Shown in pieces: positions 26,203 to 34,979 of a DNA stretch of 64,000 nucleotides. The stretch lies in NCBI GenBank assembly GCA_039725955.1, contig CP091034.1, positions 372,001 through 436,000 of the forward strand, written 5' to 3'. Position numbers and translations under genes: made by a program. Positions within the stretch are counted from its first letter, which is position 1, and each line of letters opens with the position of its first letter. This DNA comes from Sinorhizobium sp. B11 (GTDB taxonomy: Bacteria; Pseudomonadota; Alphaproteobacteria; Rhizobiales; Rhizobiaceae). The notes below the pieces were generated by a model. That model saw nothing but the letters and a program-made list of their open reading frames with translations, had not been told where the DNA came from and did not search any database.

Positions 26203-26621
26203 ACGCGTGAGCTCTGCCGCCAGTTCAAGATGAATGTTCTTGGCCGGTGGCTGTCATGCAAGCAGTGCTGCCCTATATGCTGCAAACGCAGCAGCGGCCA
26301 CATCCTCAATGTCATCTCGATGGACGGGATCATCACCATGCCGGGCATCGCTTTTCATCATGGCAGCAAGTTCGCCCGCGAAGGCATTTCCGAGAACTTC
26401 GGCAAATGGGGCGGGAGCTTTGTCATCCAGGTGATGGTCGTCGAGCTGCGCGACCAAAAAAGGCAGCGTCTGCAATGCTGACGCTCATTGCATCCGACGA
26501 TCCGCCGGCCCATCTGTTGCTTGGGCGTGAGGCGATTAGCTCCGTTCGCGAAAGGCTGGAGTCTCTCAAGACCATATTCGACACTCGAGGGCAGGTCTCC
26601 GGCTCCGCCGATTTTGAGTGA
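26203..26621 (+). pseudogene. decayed short-chain dehydrogenase gene
   Basis: Pieces in several frames align with the intact SDR at 10475-11320. CRQFKMNVLG matches RRQFEVNVFG; AVMQAVLPYML (next frame) matches MMKAVLPFMR. GHILNVISMDGIITMPGIA with FHHGSKFAREGISE matches GHIINITSMGGFITMPGIA and YYCGSKFALEGISE. After another shift, MLTLIASDDPPAHLLLG matches the C-terminal VLALVEAEDPPVHLLLG. The N-terminal cofactor domain and about 90 internal residues are missing. At least two frameshifts and a deletion make it non-functional. It lies between the TetR gene and the aldo/keto reductase. Confidence 0.82.
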
Positions 26622-26648
26622 TTTTATTGACCAAGAGAGGAAGAGACG

Positions 26649-27530
26649 ATGACTGATTACAATGCAGCGAAATCCGGCACCTTCAAGATCGGTGGCGATC
26701 TGGAGGTTAACCGCCTTGGCTTCGGCGCCATGCGCATTACCGGCGACGGTATCTGGGGCAATCCTGCCGATCACGATGAATCGATCCGCACGCTGAAGCG
26801 CCTGCCGGAATTGGGCGTCAACTTCATCGATACCGCGGATTCCTATGGTCCTGATGTTTCCGAGTGGCTCATCAAGGAAGCGCTCCATCCCTATAAGAAG
26901 GGCCTCGTCGTCGCCACCAAGGGCGGCCTCACGCGCCACGGTCCCAATATCTGGCTGCCGCTCGGCCGCCCGGAATATCTGATCCAGCAGGTGCACAAGA
27001 GCCTGCGCAATCTCGGCGTCGAGCAGATCGATCTCTGGCAATTGCACCGTATCGACCCGAAGGTCCCGGCCAAGGAACAGTTCGACGCGATCAAGTCGCT
27101 GCTCGATTCCGGCCTGATTCGCCATGCGGGTCTCAGCGAAGTCTCGGTCGCCGATATCGAGGCGGCCTCTAAGGTCTTCAAGGTCGCGACGGTCCAGAAC
27201 CGCTACAATCTCGTCGACCGCACCAGCGAAGATGTGCTCGACTATTGCGCCAAGCATAATATCGGCTTCATCCCGTGGTATCCGCTGGCAGCCGGCGATC
27301 TCGCCAAGCCCGGCTCGCTGCTCGATACGATTGCCAAAAAACACAATGCTGCCCCCAGCCAGATCGCGCTGGACTGGGTACTGAAGCGCAGCCCCGTGAT
27401 GCTGCCGATCCCCGGCACGTCGAAGGTCAAGCATCTCGAAGAAAACGTTGCGGCCGTGAACATTACTCTGTCCGACGACGAGTTCACCGCTCTCGACGCC
27501 GAAGGCAAGAAGCTCTTCAAGGCTGCCTGA
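26649..27530 (+). CDS. aldo/keto reductase
   Basis: A 293-residue AKR-family oxidoreductase. Catalytic tetrad segments are visible: FIDTADSYG (Asp and Tyr, near residues 60-66), VVATKGG (Lys, near 91) and WQLHRID (His, near 132). The C-terminal cofactor part [16 protein letters not shown] is typical of NADPH binding. It resembles the YdbC/oxidoreductase type acting on small aldehydes; the substrate is unknown. The ATG at 26649 follows GAGGAAGAG. The decayed SDR directly upstream suggests an older redox gene cluster. A terminator follows. Confidence 0.92.
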   Translation: MTDYNAAKSGTFKIGGDLEVNRLGFGAMRITGDGIWGNPADHDESIRTLKRLPELGVNFIDTADSYGPDVSEWLIKEALHPYKKGLVVATKGGLTRHGPNIWLPLGRPEYLIQQVHKSLRNLGVEQIDLWQLHRIDPKVPAKEQFDAIKSLLDSGLIRHAGLSEVSVADIEAASKVFKVATVQNRYNLVDRTSEDVLDYCAKHNIGFIPWYPLAAGDLAKPGSLLDTIAKKHNAAPSQIALDWVLKRSPVMLPIPGTSKVKHLEENVAAVNITLSDDEFTALDAEGKKLFKAA

Positions 27531-27551
27531 TTGGAATAGGACCGGCATTTG

Positions 27552-27588
27552 AACGGTCGCGATCTCAGTCGCGGCCGTTTTCGTTTTC
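27552..27588 (+). terminator. rho-independent terminator after the aldo/keto reductase
   Basis: AACGGTCGCGA pairs with TCGCGGCCGTT (one mismatch) around a short loop, followed by TTCGTTTT. Confidence 0.75.
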
Positions 27589-27864
27589 CGCCTTGCGCCG
27601 CTGTTTCCCGGAGAGTGCCCAGAAAGACGCGCAGCTTTGATGATGCGTGCCTTTCGCCAATAATAAAGGCAAGGGACAAGGGGAAGGGCGGCGGCATCTG
27701 GTCCTATCCGCCGCAATGTGCGGAATAATTTTGATCAGTTGATAAAAGATGCCGCAAAATGAGGCGCGTGTGTGACGCTAACTAGGCAAGCATTGCGCCC
27801 AATGCATTGCTGCATTGCGGTAATTTCGCTATTCTCCATCAAATGAATTGGGTATTAATAATCC

Positions 27865-27987
27865 CGAAGGCAGCGCACTCCTCCTCCCAGCGCTCCCTTT
27901 CATCGGACTGACAACACTCCTCCTCCCAGTTGTCAGTCAGGATCAAGAGCCCGACGCACCTCCTCCCGCGTCGGGCTCTTTTCTTTT
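27865..27987 (+). ncRNA. anti-Shine-Dalgarno small RNA (Cuckoo/CcsR, suhB/alpha-r14 type)
   Basis: Three consecutive hairpins each expose CCTCCTCCC in the loop. Hairpin 1 has arms AGCGC/GCGCT (27872-27876 and 27890-27894). Hairpin 2 has 10-bp arms GACTGACAAC/GTTGTCAGTC (27906-27915 and 27929-27938). Hairpin 3 has 11-bp arms GAGCCCGACGC/GCGTCGGGCTC (27947-27957 and 27968-27978), followed by TTTTCTTTT, so it is also the terminator. The loop sequence is complementary to ribosome binding sites. This is the defining architecture of alphaproteobacterial Cuckoo/CcsR RNAs and of the rhizobial suhB/alpha-r14 family; the family name is from memory. The 5' end is estimated; three GCATTGC words at 27790-27818 lie upstream. 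No protein gene fits in 27589-28113. Confidence 0.88.
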
Positions 27988-28113
27988 CCGGATCAAATCT
28001 CTCGTAAAACCTTCGTGAAATTGACTCGGCTCGCGGGCTCGGACTATCTGGAAGCGCGCCGCAAGCGCATATCGGTGGCTTGGCGCGATGACGCCTGAAC
28101 CTGCGGAGATGTC

Positions 28114-29391
28114 ATGATCGGCGGATGCGGCGTTTCTCGCAAAGCCCTCGCAGCCCTGCTTGTCCTGTGTTTTGGTCTTGTTTCCTGCGGGCGGCCGATC
28201 GGCGTCATGCAGGCAGCCGGCACCGTTCCGCCGGGTACTTCGCGCGTCGACCTTCTGGTGGCAACCACGCGTGCCGCGGATGAAAATCCGGCGGTGCTCT
28301 TCTCCGGCGAGCGCGGCACCGGGTTGATGGTTGATGCCGTCGATGTCTCCATTCCGCCGGAAGCCAACCGCAAGGCTGGCCAAGTGCAATGGCCGCGTCG
28401 CCTGCCTGCCGATCCTCTCAAGGATTTCGTCACCGTCGCAGTCGACCCGCTCGATGGCGAGAAGGCGGGCGAGAACTGGTTGAGGACGCACATGCCGAAG
28501 AGCAAGCGCGTGCTCATCTTCGTGCATGGCTTCAACAATCGCTATGAGGATGCGGTCTATCGTTTTGCGCAGATCGTCCATGATTCGCATGCCGACGTTG
28601 CGCCCGTCGTTTTCACCTGGCCCTCGCGCGCCAGCATTTTCGACTACAATTACGACAAGGAAAGCACCAACTATTCGCGTGATGCGCTGGAAGAGTTGCT
28701 GCGGCGCACGGCCAACAATCCGGCTGTTGGCGATATCACCGTCATGGCCCACTCCATGGGCACATGGCTGACGGTGGAGGCGCTGCGTCAGATGGCGATC
28801 CGCGACGGCCGCGTCGCCTCCAAGATCAACAACATCATTCTTGCCTCGCCGGATCTCGATGTCGACGTGTTCGGTCGTCAGTTCCAGAGCCTCGGCAAGG
28901 ACAAGCCGCATTTCACCATCTTCGTATCCCAGGACGACCGGGCACTGGCGCTCTCGCGCCGCATCTCCGGCAATGTCGATCGTCTCGGCCAGATCGATCC
29001 CTCGGCCGAGCCTTATCGCAGCAAGCTGGAAGCTGCCGGTATCACCGTGCTTGACCTGACCAAGCTGAAGACCGGCGATCGCCTGAACCACGGCAAGTTT
29101 GCCGAAAGCCCTGAAGTCGTGAAGCTCATCGGCGACCGTCTGATTGCCGGCCAGACCATCACCGATTCCGAAGTCGGGCTCGGCGAGGCCGTTGGCGCAG
29201 TCGCTATGGGTGCTGCACAGACGGCGGGCAGCGCAGTCAGTCTCGCAGTCAGCACACCGATCGCCATTTTCGATCCTCGCACTCGCCGCAACTATGACAG
29301 CCAGGTTCGCCGCCTCGGCCAGTCAATGAACAATACGGTGGGGTCCGTGGGCGATAGCGTCGGTGCCGGCCTGCCGGAAGATGCGCAGTAA
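28114..29391 (+). CDS. alpha/beta-hydrolase lipoprotein (DUF900/COG4782 type)
   Basis: A 425-residue protein with an N-terminal lipoprotein-like signal (ALAALLVLCFGLVSCG, candidate lipidated Cys at about residue 28). A DUF900 alpha/beta-hydrolase domain follows: RVLIFVHGFNNRYEDAVYRFA near residue 130 (oxyanion strand-loop), VVFTWPSRA, and the nucleophile elbow VMAHSMGTWL (Ser near 212). The C-terminal 80 residues are Ala/Val-rich and may lie at the membrane. The substrate of this family is not known; an esterase or lipase role is inferred from the triad. It is preceded by the small-RNA gene and stands as a single unit. Confidence 0.85.
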   Translation: MIGGCGVSRKALAALLVLCFGLVSCGRPIGVMQAAGTVPPGTSRVDLLVATTRAADENPAVLFSGERGTGLMVDAVDVSIPPEANRKAGQVQWPRRLPADPLKDFVTVAVDPLDGEKAGENWLRTHMPKSKRVLIFVHGFNNRYEDAVYRFAQIVHDSHADVAPVVFTWPSRASIFDYNYDKESTNYSRDALEELLRRTANNPAVGDITVMAHSMGTWLTVEALRQMAIRDGRVASKINNIILASPDLDVDVFGRQFQSLGKDKPHFTIFVSQDDRALALSRRISGNVDRLGQIDPSAEPYRSKLEAAGITVLDLTKLKTGDRLNHGKFAESPEVVKLIGDRLIAGQTITDSEVGLGEAVGAVAMGAAQTAGSAVSLAVSTPIAIFDPRTRRNYDSQVRRLGQSMNNTVGSVGDSVGAGLPEDAQ

Positions 29392-29467
29392 AAAATCATA
29401 GGCATTCGCCTCGCGGTGATATATCACATCTCCGACGGCACCGACTCTGCCGTGCGGTGGACAAGAT

Positions 29468-30718
29468 ATGGCGAATGAAACGAATGAGACGGTGGCCGTC
29501 GTCGGCGCCGGTGTGATCGGTGCTTCGATTGCTTTCGAACTGCAACGGCGCGGCTTTCAAGTCACGTTGATCGACAAGGGCGAGCCGGGCAGGGGAACCT
29601 CCTACGGCAATATGGCGAGCATCGCGCTCGACTTCGCGGCCGGTTCCGGTCCCTCGACCTGGAAGAAGCTGCCGCGCTGGCTGATCGATCCGGAAGGTCC
29701 GGTCTGGCTGCGGCCAGGCTATGCACCAAAAATCCTGCCCTGGTTCCTGCGGTTTCTCGCGGCCGGCCGTCCGGCACGTCTGAGAGAGATCGAGGATGCG
29801 GGCATGAGTCTCTCCAGGATCGCTCTCGGCGATATCAGCGCCATGCTCGACGCGATCGGCGCGCCCGACCTGATGACCGAAGAGGGCTGCCTTGCGATCT
29901 ACGAGACCGAGGCCGAATTTGATGCGGACCGTGGCCACCTTGACCTGATGCGGCGCTACGGCATGGAATTCGAGGTGCTGAGCAACGGTGCGATCCAGTA
30001 TTACGAGCCGACCCTCTCGCCGAAAATCGCCAAGGCCGTGCTGCTGCCGGACAACAAGTCGATCCGCGATCCCTATAAGCTGGTTGTAAAGCTTGCAGAT
30101 GCGGCAAAGGCCGCCGGCGCCAACTTCGTGTCCGGGCAAGTGAAAACCGTCGAACGCAAGAGCGATGGCAGGACCGCCGTTCTTCTCGAAAACGGCAATC
30201 GCATCGAAGCCGACAAGGTCGTCCTGGCAGCCGGCGTCCACACGCGGTTCCTTGCCGAGGCCCTCGGTGAGCCGATCCCGCTCGAAACCGAACGTGGCTA
30301 TCATACGCAGATCATGCAGCCCGGCATTTCCATGCGCTATTCGGTGATCTGGCCGCATCGCGCCTTCATGGTGACGCCGACCGCAGGCGGTATCCGTGTC
30401 GGCGGCAATGTCGAGCTGGCGGGGCTTACGGCCGCCCCCGATTTCCGCCGTCCGCGCGTGCTGGTGCGCCACGCGCAACGCATCCTTCCCGGTCTCAAGG
30501 TCCAGGACACCAGCGAATGGATGGGCCATCGCCCGGCATTGCCGGATACGATCCCGATCGTTTCGCCTTCGTCGAAAATGCCTGGCGTCTTTTATGCCAC
30601 CGGCCACGGCCATCTCGGTCTGACCTATTCGGCAACGACGGCGCGGTTGATCGCGGATATGGTGGCAGGTGTCAAAACATCAGTTGATATCAAGCCATTC
30701 CGCATCAACCGATACTAG
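29468..30718 (+). CDS. FAD-dependent D-amino-acid dehydrogenase-like oxidoreductase
   Basis: A 416-residue FAD oxidoreductase of the DadA/DAO family. The N-terminal Rossmann motif is VAVVGAGVIGASIAFELQRRG (GxGxxG, residues 9-29), and the C-terminal FAD contact is FYATGHGHLGLTYSATTARLIADM. In the family the enzyme oxidises D-amino acids, including D-hydroxyproline, passing electrons to the respiratory chain. Because a proline-racemase-like gene follows after 89 bases, use of D-proline or hydroxyproline isomers is a reasonable inference (as with rhizobial HypO and HypRE), but it is not proven. Confidence 0.88.
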   Translation: MANETNETVAVVGAGVIGASIAFELQRRGFQVTLIDKGEPGRGTSYGNMASIALDFAAGSGPSTWKKLPRWLIDPEGPVWLRPGYAPKILPWFLRFLAAGRPARLREIEDAGMSLSRIALGDISAMLDAIGAPDLMTEEGCLAIYETEAEFDADRGHLDLMRRYGMEFEVLSNGAIQYYEPTLSPKIAKAVLLPDNKSIRDPYKLVVKLADAAKAAGANFVSGQVKTVERKSDGRTAVLLENGNRIEADKVVLAAGVHTRFLAEALGEPIPLETERGYHTQIMQPGISMRYSVIWPHRAFMVTPTAGGIRVGGNVELAGLTAAPDFRRPRVLVRHAQRILPGLKVQDTSEWMGHRPALPDTIPIVSPSSKMPGVFYATGHGHLGLTYSATTARLIADMVAGVKTSVDIKPFRINRY

Positions 30719-30807
30719 CATTGGTCATGGCCGGAACCTTCGTCACCCGTAATAATGTCCGCGTCGATGGCGCCATCGCGCATCATATCTGATTGGGAGC
30801 TTGAGAG

Positions 30808-31845
30808 ATGAGATGGAAGCGCACGATCCAGCTTCTGGATGTTCACGCCGAAGGTGAGATCGGCAAGGTCGCAATCGGTGGCGTGCCCAAAATTCCGGGC
30901 GAGACGGTCGCCGCCCAGCTTCACTGGCTGAACACCGACCCCAAGGGGCAGGAGCTTCGTCGTTTCCTCTGCCTCGAGCCGCGTGGTGCACCGATCGGGT
31001 CGGTCAACCTGTTGCTGCCGCCAAAGCATCCGGACGCGGATGCGGCCTTCATCATCCTACAGCCTGATCAGGCGCATGCGAGCTCCGGCTCGAACTCCAT
31101 CTGCGTAACGACCGCTCTCCTGGAATCCGGCATCGTCGAGATGAAGGAGCCCGAAACCATCGTCACACTGGAAACTGCAGCCGGTCTCGTCAAGGCGACC
31201 GCCACTTGCCGCGACGGTCGCTGCGAGAAGGTGAAACTGACGATGGTGCCGTCCTTCGTCCACGAGCTGGATGTCGAGATCGACACGCCGCACTGGGGAA
31301 CGATCAAGGCCGACATCTGTTATGGCGGCATCTTCTATGCGCTGGTCGATGTCGGCCAGATCAATTCGAAGATCGAAAAGGCCAATGCCGCAGCACTCGT
31401 CCAGGCAGGCATGGTGCTGAAGGACCTCATCAACCGGCAGATGCCCGTCGTCCATCCGGAAATTCCGGCAATCTCGGGCGTCGCCTATGTCATGTTTCGC
31501 GATATCGAGGCCGATGGCACGGTGCGCACCTGCACGACCATGTGGCCTGGACGTGCTGACCGTTCGCCCTGCGGCACCGGCAATTCGGCCAATCTGGCAA
31601 CCCTTTACGCCCGCGGAAAAGCGAAAGTCGGCGACACATTCAAGTCGAAGTCGATCATCGGCTCGGAATTCGAAGTCGGCCTCCAGGCGGTGACGGAGGT
31701 CGCCGGCAAGCCTGCCGTCATCCCGACGATCACTGGCCGCGGTTTCACCTTCGGCCTGTCGCAGGTCGCACTCGACCCCTTCGACCCGCATCCTCTCGGC
31801 TTTGCGCTGACGGATGTCTGGGGGCCTTCGGCCGGCGAGATCTGA
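30808..31845 (+). CDS. proline racemase-family protein (hydroxyproline epimerase/dehydratase-like)
   Basis: A 345-residue member of the proline racemase fold. The second catalytic motif is intact: Cys255 in RSPCGTGNSA. The first, normally MCGHxxIG, reads SSGSNSIC here: Ser93 replaces the first catalytic Cys, and Ser95 takes the place of the His. Ser or Thr in place of the first Cys is known from trans-3-hydroxy-L-proline dehydratases, so a dehydratase or another lyase is likelier than a two-base racemase. The loss of His is unusual. The preceding FAD dehydrogenase gene suggests catabolism of hydroxyproline or a related imino acid. Confidence 0.85.
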   Translation: MRWKRTIQLLDVHAEGEIGKVAIGGVPKIPGETVAAQLHWLNTDPKGQELRRFLCLEPRGAPIGSVNLLLPPKHPDADAAFIILQPDQAHASSGSNSICVTTALLESGIVEMKEPETIVTLETAAGLVKATATCRDGRCEKVKLTMVPSFVHELDVEIDTPHWGTIKADICYGGIFYALVDVGQINSKIEKANAAALVQAGMVLKDLINRQMPVVHPEIPAISGVAYVMFRDIEADGTVRTCTTMWPGRADRSPCGTGNSANLATLYARGKAKVGDTFKSKSIIGSEFEVGLQAVTEVAGKPAVIPTITGRGFTFGLSQVALDPFDPHPLGFALTDVWGPSAGEI

Positions 31846-31861
31846 TTTCGCGTCACAGCTA

Positions 31862-32338
31862 TCAATAAACGAAGGGATCGACTTCGGCCTTGACGGGTTC
31901 GTCGGCGGCCGTGGGATAGATCACGCCCTTGCGCAGGATGATATTGGCATAGAGCCGCGGTTCGCTGGTCTGGATGACCGCATGGGCCGCGCGCACGCGG
32001 CCATAGAAATCCTGGCCGATAAGTGGAACGACCTCTCGATCCGGCTCATGCCTGGCGCAGCAGGCGATCATTTCCTCATGAACGGGGTCGAGCTTGTCGC
32101 GTTCGGCCTTCACCGTTGAGCGGAAAATTGCTTCTGCCACGAAGTCGTCAATTGGCAGCACGCTCAAAACGGCATCAAGGACCGGAATGAGATGATGTCC
32201 GTCGAGCCGGATCAGCCGCCGCGCATGCTCGATACCCGGATAGTTGCCATCGACGATGGCAATTTCATCGCCATGGCCCATGCCGCGCAATGTCGCGAGC
32301 AGATCCGGGCTCAAGAGCGGGTCAAGCCCTTTCAGCAT
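31862..32338 (-). CDS. RbsD/FucU-family sugar mutarotase
   Basis: A 158-residue protein of the RbsD/FucU family, which speeds interconversion of sugar anomers or ring forms (ribose or fucose). Conserved features include MGHGDEIAIVDGNYPG near residue 25 (catalytic His of the family) and the C-terminal GRVRAAHAVIQTSEPRLYANIILRKGVI. The start at 32338 lies inside the end of the ROK regulator gene (17-base overlap), so the two are translationally coupled. The sugar is uncertain; next to a fructose ABC system a role with fructose, ribose or fucose is all possible. The long open frame to its left is a shadow. Confidence 0.85.
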   Translation of the reverse strand: MLKGLDPLLSPDLLATLRGMGHGDEIAIVDGNYPGIEHARRLIRLDGHHLIPVLDAVLSVLPIDDFVAEAIFRSTVKAERDKLDPVHEEMIACCARHEPDREVVPLIGQDFYGRVRAAHAVIQTSEPRLYANIILRKGVIYPTAADEPVKAEVDPFVY

Positions 32339-33569
32339 TGTCGATCTCCTTGAAGAGTACATTCTGGTCAGTAAGATAGCGCGCAAAGATCGGCAGGCTG
32401 GCGCCTCCGATGGCACGTGCCTGCGCGCCGACCAGGCCCTCCACGATGTCGGGCATGACGACGCCCTGCAGGTCGAGCTTTTCAGCTTCGTGGATCGTCG
32501 CGTAAACGATGCGCCGGCGCACCCAGTCCGGAAAGCCGCCATCGATGACGGCGGCGCTGAAGTCGATGATGGAGGCGGCTGCCACGATCGCCTGTGCCAA
32601 CGCCTTGGCCGTATCCTGGATCCAGGTTTCCATTGGTTCGCCGAAATCCACCCAGTCGTCGGCCGAATACCAGAGCGGTTGCGGATCTATGCCGCGCTCG
32701 CGCAGCATGTTTTCCAGTACGAAGATGGAAGCGATTTCCAGGAGCTGCAGCGTTTCGCCATTCTTGCCGCGCACGGGCAGTGGGCCGATGGCGCCTGCTG
32801 TGCCGGTTTTGCCGGAAAAGATCGCCGAATTGAGCACGATCCCGCCGCCGATGAAGGAACCGATGAAGAAATAGACGAAATCCGGATAGGACGGACCAAT
32901 CCCGAAGACCAGTTCCGCACCGCAGGCGCTGGTGGCGTCGTTCTGCAGGAAGACCTGATAGGCGACCTGTTCGGCAATCTCTGCCTGCAGGTCGAAGTCG
33001 CGCCAGACTTCCATGGCACCCTCGGGCGCACCCACTTCGTCCGCCCAGTTCCAAAGCTCAAAAGGAGCCGCGATGCCGAGCCCGGCTATACGGCTGCGCT
33101 CGCGTTCGTCGAGCCTCCCTTCCAGCTCCCTGATCCCTTTGGTGACAAAGGACAGGATTTCGTGCGGCAGGGGGTAGGCGTAGATCCTGTGCAATTGCAG
33201 CCGGATGTTGCCGACGAAATCCATCAGCACGAGGTCGGCACTTCGCCGACCGATCTTCACGCCGAAGGAATAGACGGCATCCGGATTAAGCCGCATCGGA
33301 ATGGATGGCTGGCCGACGCGACCGCGGATCGGTTCGCCGCGCGAAAGCAGGCCTTCCTTTTCCAGTGCGCGCATGATGACGGAGACGGTTTGGGCCGAAA
33401 GCCCGCTGCGGCGTGCGATATCGGCCTTCGATAACGCGCCGTATAGGCGCACCAGCGACAGCACGAGCCGTTCGTTATAGGCGCGCACCCTGATCTGGTT
33501 CGCACCTCCCGACGGATTTAGAATTGGTGGTGGGGCCGGCATGGAATCCGGACCATCCAAGGACGACAT
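32322..33569 (-). CDS. frcR: ROK-family transcriptional regulator, likely of the fructose ABC operon
   Basis: A 415-residue ROK regulator. The N-terminal winged HTH is LSKADIARRSGLSAQTVSVIMRALEKEGLL (about residues 46-75). The C-terminal ROK domain has the phosphate-binding-like VYFFIGSFIGGGIVLN near residue 230. Cys residues of the usual ROK zinc motif are not obvious, so metal binding is uncertain. The ATG at 33569 has GGGAGGAG 8 bases upstream. It is divergent from the frcBCAK operon, the position of the regulator in Sinorhizobium frc; hence the symbol. A candidate operator lies at 33626-33638. Confidence 0.8.
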   Translation of the reverse strand: MSSLDGPDSMPAPPPILNPSGGANQIRVRAYNERLVLSLVRLYGALSKADIARRSGLSAQTVSVIMRALEKEGLLSRGEPIRGRVGQPSIPMRLNPDAVYSFGVKIGRRSADLVLMDFVGNIRLQLHRIYAYPLPHEILSFVTKGIRELEGRLDERERSRIAGLGIAAPFELWNWADEVGAPEGAMEVWRDFDLQAEIAEQVAYQVFLQNDATSACGAELVFGIGPSYPDFVYFFIGSFIGGGIVLNSAIFSGKTGTAGAIGPLPVRGKNGETLQLLEIASIFVLENMLRERGIDPQPLWYSADDWVDFGEPMETWIQDTAKALAQAIVAAASIIDFSAAVIDGGFPDWVRRRIVYATIHEAEKLDLQGVVMPDIVEGLVGAQARAIGGASLPIFARYLTDQNVLFKEIDNAERA

Positions 33570-33625
33570 TGGCCACTCCTCCCGTTTAACGGCCTATGCC
33601 CGATTTCTCGCCAGCATGCCACATC

Positions 33626-33638
33626 GAATTAATAATTC
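33626..33638. promoter_or_regulatory. candidate FrcR operator
   Basis: GAATTAATAATTC is a palindrome (6+1+6) in the divergent region between frcR and frcB, 16 bases before the -35 box at 33654. It is AT-rich like many ROK operators. Confidence 0.4.
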
Positions 33639-33653
33639 AATTGGATTTATTTA

Positions 33654-33682
33654 TTGACAAGCGGTTTTCTTTCGCTCTTAAT
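33654..33682 (+). promoter_or_regulatory. sigma-70-like promoter of frcBCAK
   Basis: TTGACA at 33654-33659 and CTTAAT at 33677-33682 are separated by 17 bases. The frcB start lies 120 bases downstream, which leaves a long leader. Confidence 0.5.
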
Positions 33683-33801
33683 TGCCAGCGTCAACGGCAC
33701 GGGACGGCTTTGGGAGGGGCTCATGTCACATTCCGCAAGTCTCGCCGTGCATGAATTCCGGTGCCGCCTTGGGGGCGGGCCGGCTAATCTGGGAGGAGTT
33801 C

Positions 33802-34821
33802 ATGAAGAAATCAGTTCTCGCTTTCGGCGCGCTCGCGCTCGGCGTCGCCTTTTCCGCTCCGGCAATGGCGGCGGATGTTTCCGCATGCCTGATCACCAAG
33901 ACCGACACCAACCCCTTCTTCGTGAAGATGAAGGAAGGTGCGACAGCCAAGGCCAAGGAACTCGGCGTCACGCTGAAGTCCTATGCGGGCAAGATCGACG
34001 GTGACAGCGAAAGCCAGGTCGCAGCAATCGAAAGCTGCATTGCCGATGGCGCAAAGGGCATTCTGATCGCCGCTTCGGACACTAAGGGCATCGTGCCCTC
34101 GGTCAAGAAGGCTCGCGACGCCGGCCTGCTGGTCATCGCACTCGATACGCCGCTTGAGCCGGCCGATGCCGCAGACGCTACGTTTGCAACCGACAACCTG
34201 CTCGCCGGCAAGCTGATCGGTCAGTGGGCCAAGGAAACGCTGGGCGACAAGGCAACGGACGCCAAGGTCGGCTTCCTCGACCTGACGCCGTCGCAGCCGA
34301 CTGTCGACGTCCTGCGCGACCAGGGCTTCATGATGGGCTTCGGCATCGACCCGAAGGACCCGAACAAGATCGGCGACGAAGACGACAAGCGCATCGTCGG
34401 CCATGACGTGACGAACGGCAACGAGGAAGGCGGCCGCAAGGCCATGGAAAACCTTCTCCAGAAGGATCCGAGCATCAACGTCATCCACACGATCAATGAG
34501 CCGGCTGCGGTCGGCGCCTATCAGGCCCTGAAGGCCGTCGGCATGGAGAAGAACGTACTGATCGTATCGGTCGACGGTGGTTGCCCGGGCGTGAAGTCGG
34601 TCAAGGAAGGTGTCATCGGTGCGACCTCGCAGCAATATCCGCTGATGATGGCATCGCTCGGCGTCGAGGCGATCAAGAAGTTCGCTGACGGCGGTGAAAA
34701 GCCGAAGCCGACCGAAGGCAAGTCGTTCTTCGACACCGGCGTTTCCCTCGTCACCGACAAGCCGGTTTCCGGCGTCAAGTCGATCGACACGAAGGAAGGC
34801 ACGGACAAGTGCTGGGGCTAA
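33802..34821 (+). CDS. frcB: periplasmic sugar-binding protein of a fructose-type ABC transporter
   Basis: A 339-residue periplasmic binding protein with a signal peptide ending APAMA (residue 23). The Rossmann-like lobes are seen in [38 protein letters not shown] and [15 protein letters not shown]. The overall sequence fits FrcB of rhizobia, which binds fructose and also mannose and ribose. The start at 33802 follows GGGAGGAGTTC; a longer frame from 33682 is a false extension. A strong hairpin follows before frcC, which would favour high frcB expression relative to the membrane components. Confidence 0.9.
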   Translation: MKKSVLAFGALALGVAFSAPAMAADVSACLITKTDTNPFFVKMKEGATAKAKELGVTLKSYAGKIDGDSESQVAAIESCIADGAKGILIAASDTKGIVPSVKKARDAGLLVIALDTPLEPADAADATFATDNLLAGKLIGQWAKETLGDKATDAKVGFLDLTPSQPTVDVLRDQGFMMGFGIDPKDPNKIGDEDDKRIVGHDVTNGNEEGGRKAMENLLQKDPSINVIHTINEPAAVGAYQALKAVGMEKNVLIVSVDGGCPGVKSVKEGVIGATSQQYPLMMASLGVEAIKKFADGGEKPKPTEGKSFFDTGVSLVTDKPVSGVKSIDTKEGTDKCWG

Positions 34822-34847
34822 GCCCTGCCTGAATAAGTGTGAGAAGT

Positions 34848-34874
34848 GGCCGGGGCTTGATCCCCGGCCGTTTT
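34848..34874 (+). terminator. hairpin between frcB and frcC (attenuator-like)
   Basis: The arms GGCCGGGG and CCCCGGCC enclose CTTGAT and are followed by GTTTT. Since frcC follows in the same direction, this is likely a partial terminator or an mRNA-stabilising end for the frcB message. Confidence 0.7.
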
Positions 34875-34979
34875 GGGCGGACCATATGCCGTCGCCCGAC
34901 AAACCGGCTGAACAAAGACCGGAAGACTATCGGCGACGGCTTTCGCGTGAGTTCGGCGCGCGGCTGCGAAGGAGGAACA

